DNA from: Sinosporangium album
GTDB taxonomy: Bacteria; Actinomycetota; Actinomycetes; Streptosporangiales; Streptosporangiaceae
Direction of reading: 5' to 3'
Length of the DNA: 64,000 nucleotides
Assembly: GCF_900100605.1 (NCBI RefSeq)
Contig: NZ_FNCN01000016.1
Coordinates: 1 to 64,000 of the forward strand
Shown: positions 7,614 to 16,297 of the stretch, piece after piece
Layout: each line of letters opens with the position of its first letter
How positions within the stretch are numbered: position 1 is the first letter of the stretch
Notes under the pieces: model-generated
The model's input: only the letters and a program-made list of their open reading frames with translations
What the model was told of the DNA's origin: nothing
Databases searched by the model: none
Program-made: the position numbers and the translations under genes

Positions 7614-10088
7614 TCACCCACGCGGTTCTCCCTGCCTTCCACCGCCCTCGGTCCGCCTGCCGAGGCCGTCGGGCGCGGCCTGCGCCCCAGGGCTCACGGC
7701 GGGTGCGGGCGGGGCCGTGGGCTCGGCGGGACGCCTGTGGTTGCGTACGAGGGCGACGACGGCGGTCAGCACTCCGGCGGCGACGATGCCGAGGCCGAGG
7801 GCGGTGAGATCGTTGACCACGTCGCCCGGCTGGAGCGCGAACAGGTCACGCGTGAACGGCAGCGCCATGGCCAGCATGAACAGTCCGGCCATGGACGCCA
7901 CCAGGGCGACCCGCCACCAGGTCACGGCCCTGCCGGAGGGCGTCGTCTCGACGTACGGCCTGGCGATGAGGACCAGCACCCACCACGAGGCGACGAACAG
8001 GGTGATCACGCCCGCCGTACGCGCGAGGGTGAGATCGGGGGAGTACACGTGCGCGAGGGCGAACGACCCGAAGGTGGCCAGCGCGCAGGTCACTCCGGCC
8101 GGTACGGCAAAGCGCAGCACACGCCGTACGAACCCCGGGCGTGAGCGCTCGACGCATGGGGCGAGGGCGAGGAAGAACGCGGGGATGCCGATGGTGAACG
8201 CGTTGACCAGGGTGGAGTGGCGTGGCGCGAACGGGAAGGCCAGGCCGACGACGCCGGTGAGCAGGGATAGCACGATCGCGTAGAACGTCTTGGTCAGGAA
8301 GAGGTTCGACACCCGTTCGATGTTGGCGAGCACCCGGCGGCCCTCGCCGACGACGTGGGGGAGCGTCGCGAAGCTGTCGTCGAGCAGGACGACCTGGGCG
8401 ACGGCCTTGGTGGCCCCGCTGCCCGAGCCCATGGCGACGCCGAGGTCGGCGTCTTTCAGCGCGAGCACGTCGTTGACCCCGTCGCCGGTCATGGCCACGG
8501 TGTGTCCGCGTGACTGGAGCGCGCTGACGAACAGGCGTTTCTGCTGCGGGCTGACCCGGCCGAAGACGGTGTGGGTCTCCAGGATCTCGGCGAGTTTGTG
8601 CTGGTCGTCTTCCGGGAGGGTGCGGGCGTCGATGGCCCGGTCTCCGCCGGGGATGTTCAGGGAGGTGGCGATGGCCGCGACGGACTCGGGGTTGTCACCC
8701 GAGATGATCTTCAGGGTGACGTTCTGCTTGGCGAAGTAGGCGAGGGTCTCGGGGGCTTCGGGCCGGATGCGCTGGCTCAGCGTGACCAGGGCGGCGGCCG
8801 ACAGCGGGCCGAGCTCGTCGGGGCGGGCGAGGGCGCCGTCATCGGCCCGGCACAGGGCCAGCACGCGCAGGCCGGTGGTGGCCAGGTCGGCGGCGGCGCC
8901 GTACCCGGGGGTGCCTGGTTCGAGCAGGATGTCGGGGGCGCCGAGCACCCAGGCGCCGTGCGTCTCGAACTCGGTGCCGCTCCACTTGCGGGCGGAGGAG
9001 AACGGCACGCTGGCCCGGGCGATCCAGCCGGGGGAGTCGTCGTAGCGCGCCCGGACGGCCAGAGCGGTGGCGTTGGGCCTCGGGTCGGCGTTGGCGAGCG
9101 CCGCGAGCGCGTCGTGCACGGGAAGGCGGTCATCCAGGACGATCACCTCGGAGAGGTCCATGCCGCCGGCGGTGAGGGTGCCGGTCTTGTCGAGGCAGAG
9201 GACGTCCACCCGGGCCAGACCCTCGATGGCCGGAAGCTCCTGGATAAGGCATTTGCGACGGCCGAGGCGGATCACGCCGACGGCGAACGCGATGCTGGTC
9301 ATCAGCACGAGTCCTTCGGGGATCATCGTCACGATCCCGGCCACCGCGCTGGTGAGGGCTTCGGAGAAGGTCGTGTCGCGCCGGAGCTGACTGTAGATCA
9401 GCAGCAGGCCGATGGGGATCACGAGCCACGTGATGTATTTGATGAACTTGTTGACGCCGTCGCGAAGCTCGGAGTGGGCGAGGGAGAACCGGCTGGCCTC
9501 CTCCGAGAGCCTGGCGGCGTAGGCATCTCGCCCGACCTTGGTCGCGATATAGCCGCCGACGCCGGCCACGACGAAGCTCCCGGAGAGCACGGAAGCGCCC
9601 GGCTGCTTGTGCACCGGGTCGGCCTCGCCCGTGAGGAGCGACTCGTCGATCTCCAGCCCGTGCGAGGAGGTGACCTCGCCGTCCACGAGCAGCCGGTCGC
9701 CGGGGCCCAGCAGTACGAGGTCGCCGAGCACCACCTCCCGGGGTGGAATCTCCCGTTCGGTGTCGTCGCGGCGCACCCGCACGGGCACTTCACCTACGAC
9801 GGCGAGCCGGTCGAGGGTGCGCTTGGCGCGCACCTCCTGCACGATGCCGATGCCCGTGTTGGCTACGATGATCAGGCCGAAGAGGCTGTCCTGCCACGCG
9901 CCGAAGACCAGGATCAGCACCCACAGCACGCCGATCACCGCGTTGAACAGGGTGAAGACGTTCGCGCGGACGATGGCGCCGTAGGACCTACTCGATCTGC
10001 GGGGCAGGTCGTTCACCTGACCCGCCGCGACCCTGCGTGTCACCTCCGCAGAGGTGAGTCCTGTCCTCGTCTGTCCGCGGCTGACCAC
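7614..10088 (-). CDS. ctpE: P-type cation ATPase, CtpE-like
   Basis: This 824-residue membrane pump is of the HAD/P-type ATPase family. The phosphorylation site is DKTGTLT at residue 300, the actuator motif is TGEAD near 153, the membrane motif is PEGL at 257-260, and the hinge is MTGDGVNDVLALKDADLGVA. Hydrophobic segments lie at about 45-85, 220-240, 245-270 and in a C-terminal cluster of about six. PEGL with VNDVLALKDADLG matches mycobacterial CtpE, which is linked to calcium uptake and cell-wall integrity. The substrate here is inferred from that resemblance. It lacks N-terminal heavy-metal CxxC domains. It lies between plsX and argS on the same strand. Confidence 0.9.
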   Translation of the reverse strand: MVSRGQTRTGLTSAEVTRRVAAGQVNDLPRRSSRSYGAIVRANVFTLFNAVIGVLWVLILVFGAWQDSLFGLIIVANTGIGIVQEVRAKRTLDRLAVVGEVPVRVRRDDTEREIPPREVVLGDLVLLGPGDRLLVDGEVTSSHGLEIDESLLTGEADPVHKQPGASVLSGSFVVAGVGGYIATKVGRDAYAARLSEEASRFSLAHSELRDGVNKFIKYITWLVIPIGLLLIYSQLRRDTTFSEALTSAVAGIVTMIPEGLVLMTSIAFAVGVIRLGRRKCLIQELPAIEGLARVDVLCLDKTGTLTAGGMDLSEVIVLDDRLPVHDALAALANADPRPNATALAVRARYDDSPGWIARASVPFSSARKWSGTEFETHGAWVLGAPDILLEPGTPGYGAAADLATTGLRVLALCRADDGALARPDELGPLSAAALVTLSQRIRPEAPETLAYFAKQNVTLKIISGDNPESVAAIATSLNIPGGDRAIDARTLPEDDQHKLAEILETHTVFGRVSPQQKRLFVSALQSRGHTVAMTGDGVNDVLALKDADLGVAMGSGSGATKAVAQVVLLDDSFATLPHVVGEGRRVLANIERVSNLFLTKTFYAIVLSLLTGVVGLAFPFAPRHSTLVNAFTIGIPAFFLALAPCVERSRPGFVRRVLRFAVPAGVTCALATFGSFALAHVYSPDLTLARTAGVITLFVASWWVLVLIARPYVETTPSGRAVTWWRVALVASMAGLFMLAMALPFTRDLFALQPGDVVNDLTALGLGIVAAGVLTAVVALVRNHRRPAEPTAPPAPAVSPGAQAAPDGLGRRTEGGGRQGEPRG

Positions 10089-10140
10089 GCGCTCTCCCCT
10101 GACGGCCGTCGTGGAATACCCAGACTACGGGGGAAATCGA

Positions 10141-11184
10141 TCACCAAAGTCGGTGCGGCCGATGGGTGGTGGCGATCCGCTCGCTGATGCGTGTGACGAC
10201 GCCCTGCCGGACGAGCGTCGAGGCGAGATCGCAGGCCGCGCTGATGCCCGCGGCCCTCGCCGCGCCGTGCGCGATCACGACAGTGCCGTTCAACCCGAGG
10301 AGTACGGCACCGCCGTAATGTTCGGAGTCGAGGCGTCGGTGCAGGTCGCGGATGCGTGACCGCTGGAGGAACGCTCCGATTTTAGCCGTTGTGCTGCTGG
10401 CGATGGCTTCCCGCAGCTCACCAAAGGCGTAGCGGACGGCGCCTTCCATCGTTTTGAGCGCGACGTTGCCGGTGAAGCCATCGGTCACGATCACGTCGGC
10501 TACGCCAGTGAGCAGGTCGTGGCCCTCCACATTGCCGGTGAACTCGACGCCGGGGGCGGTGGACAGCAGCTCATGGGCACGTTTGACAAGCTTGTTCCCC
10601 TTTTCGGCCTCGCTGCCGATGGTCAGCAGGGCGACTCGGGGACGTCTGATGTTCAGGCCGGCTTCGGCGTAGGCGACCCCGAGATGCGCGAACTGCACAA
10701 GCATCTCTGGTTTGACCTCGGCGTTGGCTCCGGCGTCCAGCAGGATCGTCGGGTGGGGGAGGGTCGGCAGCATGACGGCGATCGCGGGGCGCGGCACACC
10801 GGTCAGGCCGCGAAGCCGGAGGCGCCCTGTGGCCACGACTCCCGCCGTCGATCCGGCGGAGACGACCGCCGAGGCGTCGCCCCGCCGTACGAGGTGGCAG
10901 GCGACGGCGATGCTGGAACGCGGGCGGCGCAGGCTGGCGAGCGCCCCTTCGTCCATGGCCAGGGCCTCCTCGGCGCGCACGATGGGGATCTCGGACGCGG
11001 CGCCGTGGCGTGTCAGAGCCTCGTGGAGGGGGCGGGGCGCTCCGACGAGGACAACGGATAGCCCCCGTTCCCTGACGGCGTGGACGGCTCCCGCCACGAT
11101 CTCGTCCGGGGCGTGGTCGCCGCCCATGGCGTCAAGTGCGATGGGTGCCTGCTCTGAGCCGGTGTCACCCTCGTTATCTGGCAA
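10141..11184 (-). CDS. plsX: Phosphate acyltransferase PlsX
   Basis: This 347-residue enzyme converts acyl-ACP and phosphate to acyl-phosphate, the donor for glycerol-3-phosphate acylation in phospholipid synthesis. Family motifs are visible: ALDAMGGDHAPDEIVAGA at 17-34, VSAGSTAGVVATGRLRLRGL (substrate loop), LLDAGANAEVKPEMLVQFA, and VTDGFTGNVALKTMEG. The length is slightly over the usual ~330 because of a short acidic N-terminal extension (MPDNEGDTGSEQAP). In many actinobacteria plsX follows rpmF. Here rpmF is absent and plsX starts a run with ctpE and argS. Confidence 0.96.
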   Translation of the reverse strand: MPDNEGDTGSEQAPIALDAMGGDHAPDEIVAGAVHAVRERGLSVVLVGAPRPLHEALTRHGAASEIPIVRAEEALAMDEGALASLRRPRSSIAVACHLVRRGDASAVVSAGSTAGVVATGRLRLRGLTGVPRPAIAVMLPTLPHPTILLDAGANAEVKPEMLVQFAHLGVAYAEAGLNIRRPRVALLTIGSEAEKGNKLVKRAHELLSTAPGVEFTGNVEGHDLLTGVADVIVTDGFTGNVALKTMEGAVRYAFGELREAIASSTTAKIGAFLQRSRIRDLHRRLDSEHYGGAVLLGLNGTVVIAHGAARAAGISAACDLASTLVRQGVVTRISERIATTHRPHRLW

Positions 11185-11498
11185 TCAGCCACCTCTATGG
11201 AAGAACTCTCCTCGCATCGTAGGCACGCTGCGCACCCTGATTGACCAGTGGGTAGGGCGCTGGTCTCCTTTGATCTTGAATGCCCTTGCTGTAGGCGTAT
11301 GCGGTGATCCGCCTGGGAACCGCCGGACAACACCGCGTGAGGTGTCAATCTTGGTCAGGACTTTGCATAAATGACCATGAACTGGGCTGATGCGGAAACT
11401 CTTGGTGTAACTGTACCGTCCGGGTATGTGAGTATTTTTAGTTCACAGAACATCATTGAAGGGTTTCTACCAGGCGAAACACCGAAGGGGACGGCTTA
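11185..11498. other. Divergent intergenic region plsX / KamA-like gene
   Basis: These 314 bases separate two divergently transcribed genes and should carry promoters for both. The part nearest the KamA-like gene is AT-richer than its surroundings (around 11425-11470). No hairpin, riboswitch or further gene is visible to me. Confidence 0.5.
11402..11430 (+). promoter_or_regulatory. Candidate promoter of the KamA-like gene
   Basis: TTGGTG (11402-11407) and TATGTG (11425-11430) are separated by exactly 17 bases in an AT-richer patch about 70 bases before the GTG start. The -35 element is good and the -10 element mediocre. This is a prediction by eye. Confidence 0.3.
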
Positions 11499-12818
11499 GT
11501 GATCCTGGATCAGAGGGGCGGGGACCGATTCCGGGCCTACTCCACTAAACATCTGGACGAACTCCTCCGACGCGCCGACCTCGGCGAGGAGGAGCGACTC
11601 CGGATCAGGGCGGTGGCCACCGTGCTGCCGTTCCGTACCAACACCTACGTCGTGGAAGACCTCATCGACTGGTCCAACGTGCCCTGCGACCCGATATACC
11701 GACTGGTCTTCCCTCAGGCGGACATGCTGCCTGAAGCCGATGTCGTACGGCTGGCGGCCATGCTGCGTGACGAGGTCCCCGCTCGGGAGCTCAACGCCGC
11801 GGCGCACGAGGTGCGCATGAAGCTCAACCCGCAGCCGGCGGGCCAACTCGATCTGAACATGCCGCGCCTGGGCGCGGAGCCCCTGCCGGGCATGCAGCAC
11901 AAGTATCCAGAGACCGTGCTCTTCTTCCCTAAGCAGGGGCAGACCTGCCACGCCTACTGCACCTACTGCTTCAGGTGGGCGCAGTTCGTCGACGAGCCGG
12001 AGCTGAAGATGGCCTCGGGGGACGTCGAGTCGCTGGTGGCCTACCTCCAGGCCCACCCCGAGGTGACGAGCGTGCTGCTCACCGGGGGAGACCCGATGAT
12101 CATGAGGGGGACGGTCCTCAAGCGCTACATCGAACCCCTCCTCGAACTCAAGCAACTCGAATCCATCCGCATCGGCACGAAGTCGCTCGCGTACTGGCCG
12201 CAGCGCTTCGTCACCGACCCTGACGCCGACGAGACCCTGGAGCTGTTCTCGCGGGTGACCAAGGCGGGCAAGAACCTGGCGTTCATGGCCCACTTCTCGC
12301 ACCCCCGCGAGATGGAACCCGAGATTGTGGAACGTGCCGTGTCCAGAATCCTCGACACGGGAACCGTGATCAGGACCCAGGCACCCCTGATCCGCACGGT
12401 CAACGACAGCCCTGACGTGTGGTCGGTCATGTGGCGGCGCCAAGTCACGCTGGGCATGGTGCCGTACTACATGTTCGTAGAACGTGACACAGGCCCGCAG
12501 GACTACTTCGCGGTGCCGCTGGCGAGGGCCTACGAGATCTTCCGCGACGCCTACGCGGGCGTGTCGGGGCTATGCCGTACGGCCAGGGGACCGTCGATGT
12601 CGGCCACGCCGGGCAAGGTGTGCGTGGACGGTATCGCGGAGATCGGGGGGCAGCGGGTGTTCGTGCTCCACCTCATCCAGGCGCGAGACCCGGCACTCGT
12701 GGGGAGGCCGTTCTTCGCGAGATACGACCCTCAGGCCACCTGGCTCACCGACCTCCGCCCGGCTTTCGCGGACCGCTTCCCCTTCGACGCGGTGGCGGAC
12801 AGGCGAATCTCGGCCTGA
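11499..12818 (+). CDS. KamA-family radical SAM protein (lysine 2,3-aminomutase-like)
   Basis: This 439-residue protein has a radical SAM cluster motif CxxxCxxC at C150, C154 and C157 (in KQGQTCHAYCTYCFRW). The preceding KYPETVLFFP stretch has the layout of lysine 2,3-aminomutases, and LLTGGDPMIM gives the glycine-rich SAM contact. A C-terminal TPGKV could hold the PLP-binding lysine, but it is shorter than the canonical PGGGGK. The family moves an alpha-amino group to the beta carbon through a 5'-deoxyadenosyl radical and PLP. The substrate here is unknown. The start is GTG with AAGGGG upstream. No lysine degradation or antibiotic genes are adjacent, so it seems to be a single-gene unit. Confidence 0.85.
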   Translation: MILDQRGGDRFRAYSTKHLDELLRRADLGEEERLRIRAVATVLPFRTNTYVVEDLIDWSNVPCDPIYRLVFPQADMLPEADVVRLAAMLRDEVPARELNAAAHEVRMKLNPQPAGQLDLNMPRLGAEPLPGMQHKYPETVLFFPKQGQTCHAYCTYCFRWAQFVDEPELKMASGDVESLVAYLQAHPEVTSVLLTGGDPMIMRGTVLKRYIEPLLELKQLESIRIGTKSLAYWPQRFVTDPDADETLELFSRVTKAGKNLAFMAHFSHPREMEPEIVERAVSRILDTGTVIRTQAPLIRTVNDSPDVWSVMWRRQVTLGMVPYYMFVERDTGPQDYFAVPLARAYEIFRDAYAGVSGLCRTARGPSMSATPGKVCVDGIAEIGGQRVFVLHLIQARDPALVGRPFFARYDPQATWLTDLRPAFADRFPFDAVADRRISA

Positions 12819-13418
12819 TTTGCGGCTGTCACGGTCAAGTCGGCGTCTGCCAACCGGAAAATCTGCAAGCGCTCGTCACCGTGCCTGTTTTCCCGGTGGT
12901 TTCCGGCTGTTTTCCAGCATATTGGAAAGCGGTTGTGCGTGGCGATAAGGGTTAACCGGTGAATGTGCGGTGGGGGATGGCCGGAAACGGGTCCGCATGC
13001 TGATTTTCGGCCCCGACCCGGGGTGCTCACGTCCCGGGCGAGGCTGCCTCCAGAAGGGGCTCATATGCCTCTGACCTGGTATCACGCGGCCCATAGGGTC
13101 CTTGGGTGCCGCCGCCTGCGGTGATACAAATACCCGAGCAAGTGAGCCGGAACGCACGCTCCGTGGATGGTGCCCCACGGCGAGTGCTTTTTCGTCCTCG
13201 GGTGCCCGCCTGTCGGTCGGTCGCCTCGGACAGGTGCATGGCCTGGCCGTCAGGCGGCCCTTCGGTGCGGCTCGCCGACCGGATGGAGAATGCTCAGTGC
13301 GCCACCGGTTTACGGGGGATTGATTCATGTTTCGAAGTTTCCGTCCCGATGGCAGCCACGCCTTGCGGGCCGGATGCGGAGAAAGCTGAATCGCTTAACA
13401 AGCCGGGAGGCTTTCGTC
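12819..13418 (+). other. 600-base leader region of the His-rich gene
   Basis: No gene is visible in this stretch. It is probably the 3' end of the KamA transcript plus the promoter and long leader of the histidine-rich repeat gene. Several GC-rich inverted segments are present around 12990-13035 (for example CCCGACCCGGGGTGC followed by CACGTCCCGGG). I looked for known riboswitch cores and found none. The final element is GGGAGG at 13405-13410, a strong ribosome binding site eight bases before the ATG at 13419. Confidence 0.5.
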
Positions 13419-15857
13419 ATGAATAGAGCGCTTCAGGTGGCGGTGGTAACGGCGGGCTTCGGCCTCGCTGCGGCCTTCGCCGCACCGGTCCAGGCGCAGT
13501 CCGCCTCGATCGACGGCCCGCTGCCCGGGGAGGTCACCTCCCCGATCGCGGCCGACAGGATGGCCCACCCGATGTCCCACGTCGTCACCCAGGCCCACAA
13601 GCCGGGCTCCCCGCCGCCCAGCGCGGGGATCCTGGCGCCCGCGGGCCCGATCGGCGCGGTCCAGGGAGCCGTCCGCGACCGCGAGGTGTGGGCGCACGGC
13701 ATGCCGCAGGTGTGGCGTGACATGCCCACGTCTGCCCACACCGGGGCAAACACGATGGTCCGCGACATGGCGCACGCACAGGCCATCGTTCGCGACATGG
13801 CACATGCGGGCGCGCCCGTGCGTGACATGGCGCACTCCGCGCACTCCGCGGAGGTCAAGGCTCACGAGGCCGCGCAGGTCAAGGCCCACGAGGCCGCCCC
13901 GAGCGAGGCCCGTCGGGCCGCCGCCCAGGGTGAGGCTCAGCAGGCTGCCGAGCAGAAGGAGTGGAACGCTCCGCAGCGGGCCTTCGACATCCCGGCGTCG
14001 GCCCATGTGACAGCGGTACGCGAGCAGGGACACGCGCCCATGCGTGACTCTGGCCGGTCCATGCACTCCACCTGGCAGCAGCAGCCGGAGACGCCGAAGG
14101 AGCAGGCCCGCGACATCCCGATGCACGCGCAGGCCATGCCGGAGGCGGCTCGTCCGGCCGCAGAGGCCGCGCAGCAGGCCCAGCAGGCCCAGCAGGCCCA
14201 GCCTTTCGAGCACGTGGCCAAGCCCGGTCACTTCGCGAGGGCTGAGCAGCATGTGGCCAAGCCTGAGCAGGTGCAGGCTCACCAGGGTGAGCACTTCGCC
14301 CATGGGCAGCATGTGGTTCAGGGTGAGCAGGTTCAGCGGGAGCACGTGGCCAAGCCTGGTCACGTTGTTCAGGGTGAGCATGTCGCCCAGGCTCAGCACG
14401 AGGTGGCCAAGCCCGGTCACGCGGTGCGGCCCGAGCACGTCGCGCAGGCCGAGCAGGTGCAGGCTCACCAGGGTGAGCACTTCGCCCGTGGGCAGCATGT
14501 GGCCCAGGGTGAGCACTTCACGCACGGTCAGTACGTGGCCAAGCCCGAGCACATCGTGCGGGCCGAGCAGGTGCAGGCTCACCAGGGTGAGCACTTCGCC
14601 CATGGGCAGCATGTGGCCCAGGGTGAGCACTTCACGCACGGTCAGTACGTGGCCAAGCCCGAGCACATCGTGCGGGCCGAGCAGCATGTGGCCAAGCCTG
14701 AGCACATCGTGCGGGCCGAGCAGCATGTGGCCAAGCCCGAGCACATCGTGCGGGCCGAGCAGGTGCAGGCTCACCAGGGTGAGCACTTCGCCCATGGGCA
14801 GCATGTGGTTCAGGGTGAGCAGGTTCAGCGGGAGCACGTGGCCAAGCCTGGTCACGTTGTTCAGGGTGAGCATGTCGCCCAGGCTCAACACCAGGTGGCC
14901 AAGCCCGGTCACGTGGCCAAGCCCGAGCACATCGTGCGGGCCGAGCAGCATGTGGCCAAGCCCGAGCACATCGTGAGGGCCGAGCAGGTGCAGGCTCACC
15001 AGGGCGAGCACTTCGCCCACGGCCGGCACGTGGCTCAGGGCGAGCAGGCGAAGGCCCACCAGGGTCCCGTGCCGGCGCAGCCCGTGGTGGAGGCCCACCG
15101 CGGTGCCGAGCAGGGTGTCTGGCGTCCCGGTGTTCGTGAGTGGCAGGTGGCCGCCCACATCCCGGGCATGCCCACCGCGCAGCACCGTCCCGCGGCCGAG
15201 CCGGTGAGCTGGCAGGCGGTGTGGGTGGCCAAGCCCGTGAGCGGCGTCCCCGCGATGGGTGCCGGTGACGTGTTCAAGGAGTCGGTCGAGAAGATGGCCC
15301 GCGACATGAAGTGGGCCATGCAGGACGTGGAGCGTGCCATCCACGCGCTGTCGACGTCCGTCGGCCAGGCGTCCCACGTGATGTCCGCGGTCCACGGCCC
15401 GGCCGCTGCGGCCCAGCAGGCCGCTCCGTCGGCGGCTCAGGCCGCGTGGCAGGGCGCTGCCGCCGCTCAGGCCGACCAGGTCCGCGAGATGGCGGGTCAG
15501 GCTCGGAACAAGGCGGCGTGGTCGGGCATGGTCTCGGCTCCGCAGGCCGGTGACAAGGCCGCGTGGTCGGCTGCGGCTCCGGTGGTCAAGGCGTGGGAGG
15601 CCGTCGGCCGGGTGCACGACATGGTCGCCCAGGCTCAGGTCACCGCCGCGCAGGGCCGTGACAAGGCCGCCTGGTGGGCTTCGGCCCCCGCGGCCGAGGC
15701 GTGGAACGCTGCCGGGCAGGCGCGCGACATGGCCGCTCCCGCTCGTGACAAGGCGGCGGCCCCGGTCGCCCAGCCGGTCGCGGTCAAGGAGGCTCAGGCC
15801 ATCGCCGAGGTCGCGGCACCGCTGATCAAGGCTGTCGCTCCGCAGACGGGCAGCTGA
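13419..15857 (+). CDS. Secreted histidine-rich tandem-repeat protein
   Basis: I do not recognise any known family in this 812-residue protein. A Sec signal peptide spans residues 1-26 (positive MNR, hydrophobic VAVVTAGFGLAAAFAA, cleavage after VQA). Residues ~95-145 carry RDMAHA-like motifs, and ~145-260 are Ala/Glu/Gln-rich and helical-looking. Residues ~262-550 are built from near-identical units such as HVAKPEHIVRAEQ (13 residues) and a 38-residue module with 7 histidines. The C-terminal ~260 residues carry DKAAW/KAWEA repeats rich in Ala and Trp. There is no LPxTG motif, lipobox or C-terminal membrane segment, so it is probably released or held non-covalently in the envelope. The start is fixed by GGGAGG eight bases upstream. 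A strong hairpin follows the gene. Metal binding is plausible from His density but unproven. Confidence 0.85.
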   Translation: MNRALQVAVVTAGFGLAAAFAAPVQAQSASIDGPLPGEVTSPIAADRMAHPMSHVVTQAHKPGSPPPSAGILAPAGPIGAVQGAVRDREVWAHGMPQVWRDMPTSAHTGANTMVRDMAHAQAIVRDMAHAGAPVRDMAHSAHSAEVKAHEAAQVKAHEAAPSEARRAAAQGEAQQAAEQKEWNAPQRAFDIPASAHVTAVREQGHAPMRDSGRSMHSTWQQQPETPKEQARDIPMHAQAMPEAARPAAEAAQQAQQAQQAQPFEHVAKPGHFARAEQHVAKPEQVQAHQGEHFAHGQHVVQGEQVQREHVAKPGHVVQGEHVAQAQHEVAKPGHAVRPEHVAQAEQVQAHQGEHFARGQHVAQGEHFTHGQYVAKPEHIVRAEQVQAHQGEHFAHGQHVAQGEHFTHGQYVAKPEHIVRAEQHVAKPEHIVRAEQHVAKPEHIVRAEQVQAHQGEHFAHGQHVVQGEQVQREHVAKPGHVVQGEHVAQAQHQVAKPGHVAKPEHIVRAEQHVAKPEHIVRAEQVQAHQGEHFAHGRHVAQGEQAKAHQGPVPAQPVVEAHRGAEQGVWRPGVREWQVAAHIPGMPTAQHRPAAEPVSWQAVWVAKPVSGVPAMGAGDVFKESVEKMARDMKWAMQDVERAIHALSTSVGQASHVMSAVHGPAAAAQQAAPSAAQAAWQGAAAAQADQVREMAGQARNKAAWSGMVSAPQAGDKAAWSAAAPVVKAWEAVGRVHDMVAQAQVTAAQGRDKAAWWASAPAAEAWNAAGQARDMAAPARDKAAAPVAQPVAVKEAQAIAEVAAPLIKAVAPQTGS
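14271..14912 (+). repeat. Nested near-identical coding repeats in the His-rich gene
   Basis: A 150-base block at 14271-14420 recurs at 14763-14912 with only two mismatches (near GCTCAGCACG versus GCTCAACACC). Between them lies a 114-base tandem pair (14457-14570 and 14571-14684, one mismatch), followed by two 39-base units (14685-14723 and 14724-14762, one mismatch). All units are multiples of three, so the reading frame is kept. Identity extends to synonymous positions, pointing to recent duplication or gene conversion. Confidence 0.95.
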
Positions 15858-15938
15858 CGGTCGGAGTCGGCCTTGAAGGGGTGACCTGACAGGCCGAGGC
15901 GCCGCAACACGCGCTGTGACATGCGCTGCAACACAGGG

Positions 15939-15971
15939 CCGGGGCCCAGGGACGCTGTCCCTGGGCCCCGG
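15939..15971 (+). terminator. Strong terminator of the His-rich gene
   Basis: A perfect 15-bp stem (CCGGGGCCCAGGGAC pairing with GTCCCTGGGCCCCGG) has a 3-base loop GCT and sits 82 bases after the stop codon. The next gene is on the opposite strand and ends at 15999, so the hairpin may serve both transcripts. Confidence 0.85.
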
Positions 15972-15998
15972 TTCGCCGTGTGGGCCGACCCCCCCGGG

Positions 15999-16160
15999 TC
16001 AGATGTGCGGTGCCCGGACCCAGGTGCGCCGGGCTATCTGGACCTGCAGCCGGGCCATTTGCCGGTGCAGCTCGACGAGTTGCTCGACCAGTTTGGCGCG
16101 AGGCAGCTCGGATGGGTCCTCGGCGGCCAGATGGTCGATCGCGGAAGACAGCTCAAGCAT
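15999..16160 (-). CDS. Small DUF222-like protein
   Basis: This 53-residue protein reads MLELSSAIDHLAAEDPSELP at its start, followed by a charged helix (LVEQLVELHRQMARLQVQIA). The pattern resembles the N-terminal helical part of DUF222/HNH endonuclease proteins of actinobacteria, but the nuclease part is absent. I chose the internal ATG at 16160 because GGAGGG lies five bases upstream. The longer frame starting at 16211 has no such site. It could be a stand-alone small coiled-coil protein or a remnant of a longer gene. Its function is unknown. Confidence 0.5.
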   Translation of the reverse strand: MLELSSAIDHLAAEDPSELPRAKLVEQLVELHRQMARLQVQIARRTWVRAPHI

Positions 16161-16297
16161 CGTGCCCTCCAAAGTCGCGAGCTTGTGGTGTGAGCCGACG
16201 CGTTGACGCATCGTCTCGAATAGACGTTCGAATGCTATCGGAAATCCGCGTGACCCGTTGGCATATACGACGCCGGTGTGGCGGGATCGGTTTAGCC

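Noticed and set aside
5760-8144. A 794-codon plus-strand frame over argS and the end of ctpE
   Set aside because: It lies opposite argS and ctpE, whose motifs are unmistakable, and has no family features.
12819-13418. Riboswitch (c-di-AMP, cobalamin, glycine or c-di-GMP) before the His-rich gene
   Set aside because: I searched by eye for the conserved cores of these classes and found none.
14271-14912. Regular repeats that might be read as a CRISPR array
   Set aside because: The units are in frame, differ in length (150, 114 and 39 bases), have no unique spacers, and encode a continuous protein.
13395-15617. A 740-codon minus-strand frame opposite the His-rich gene
   Set aside because: It is a mirror of the repeats (LGLGHVL-type). 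The plus strand has the ribosome binding site, signal peptide and terminator.
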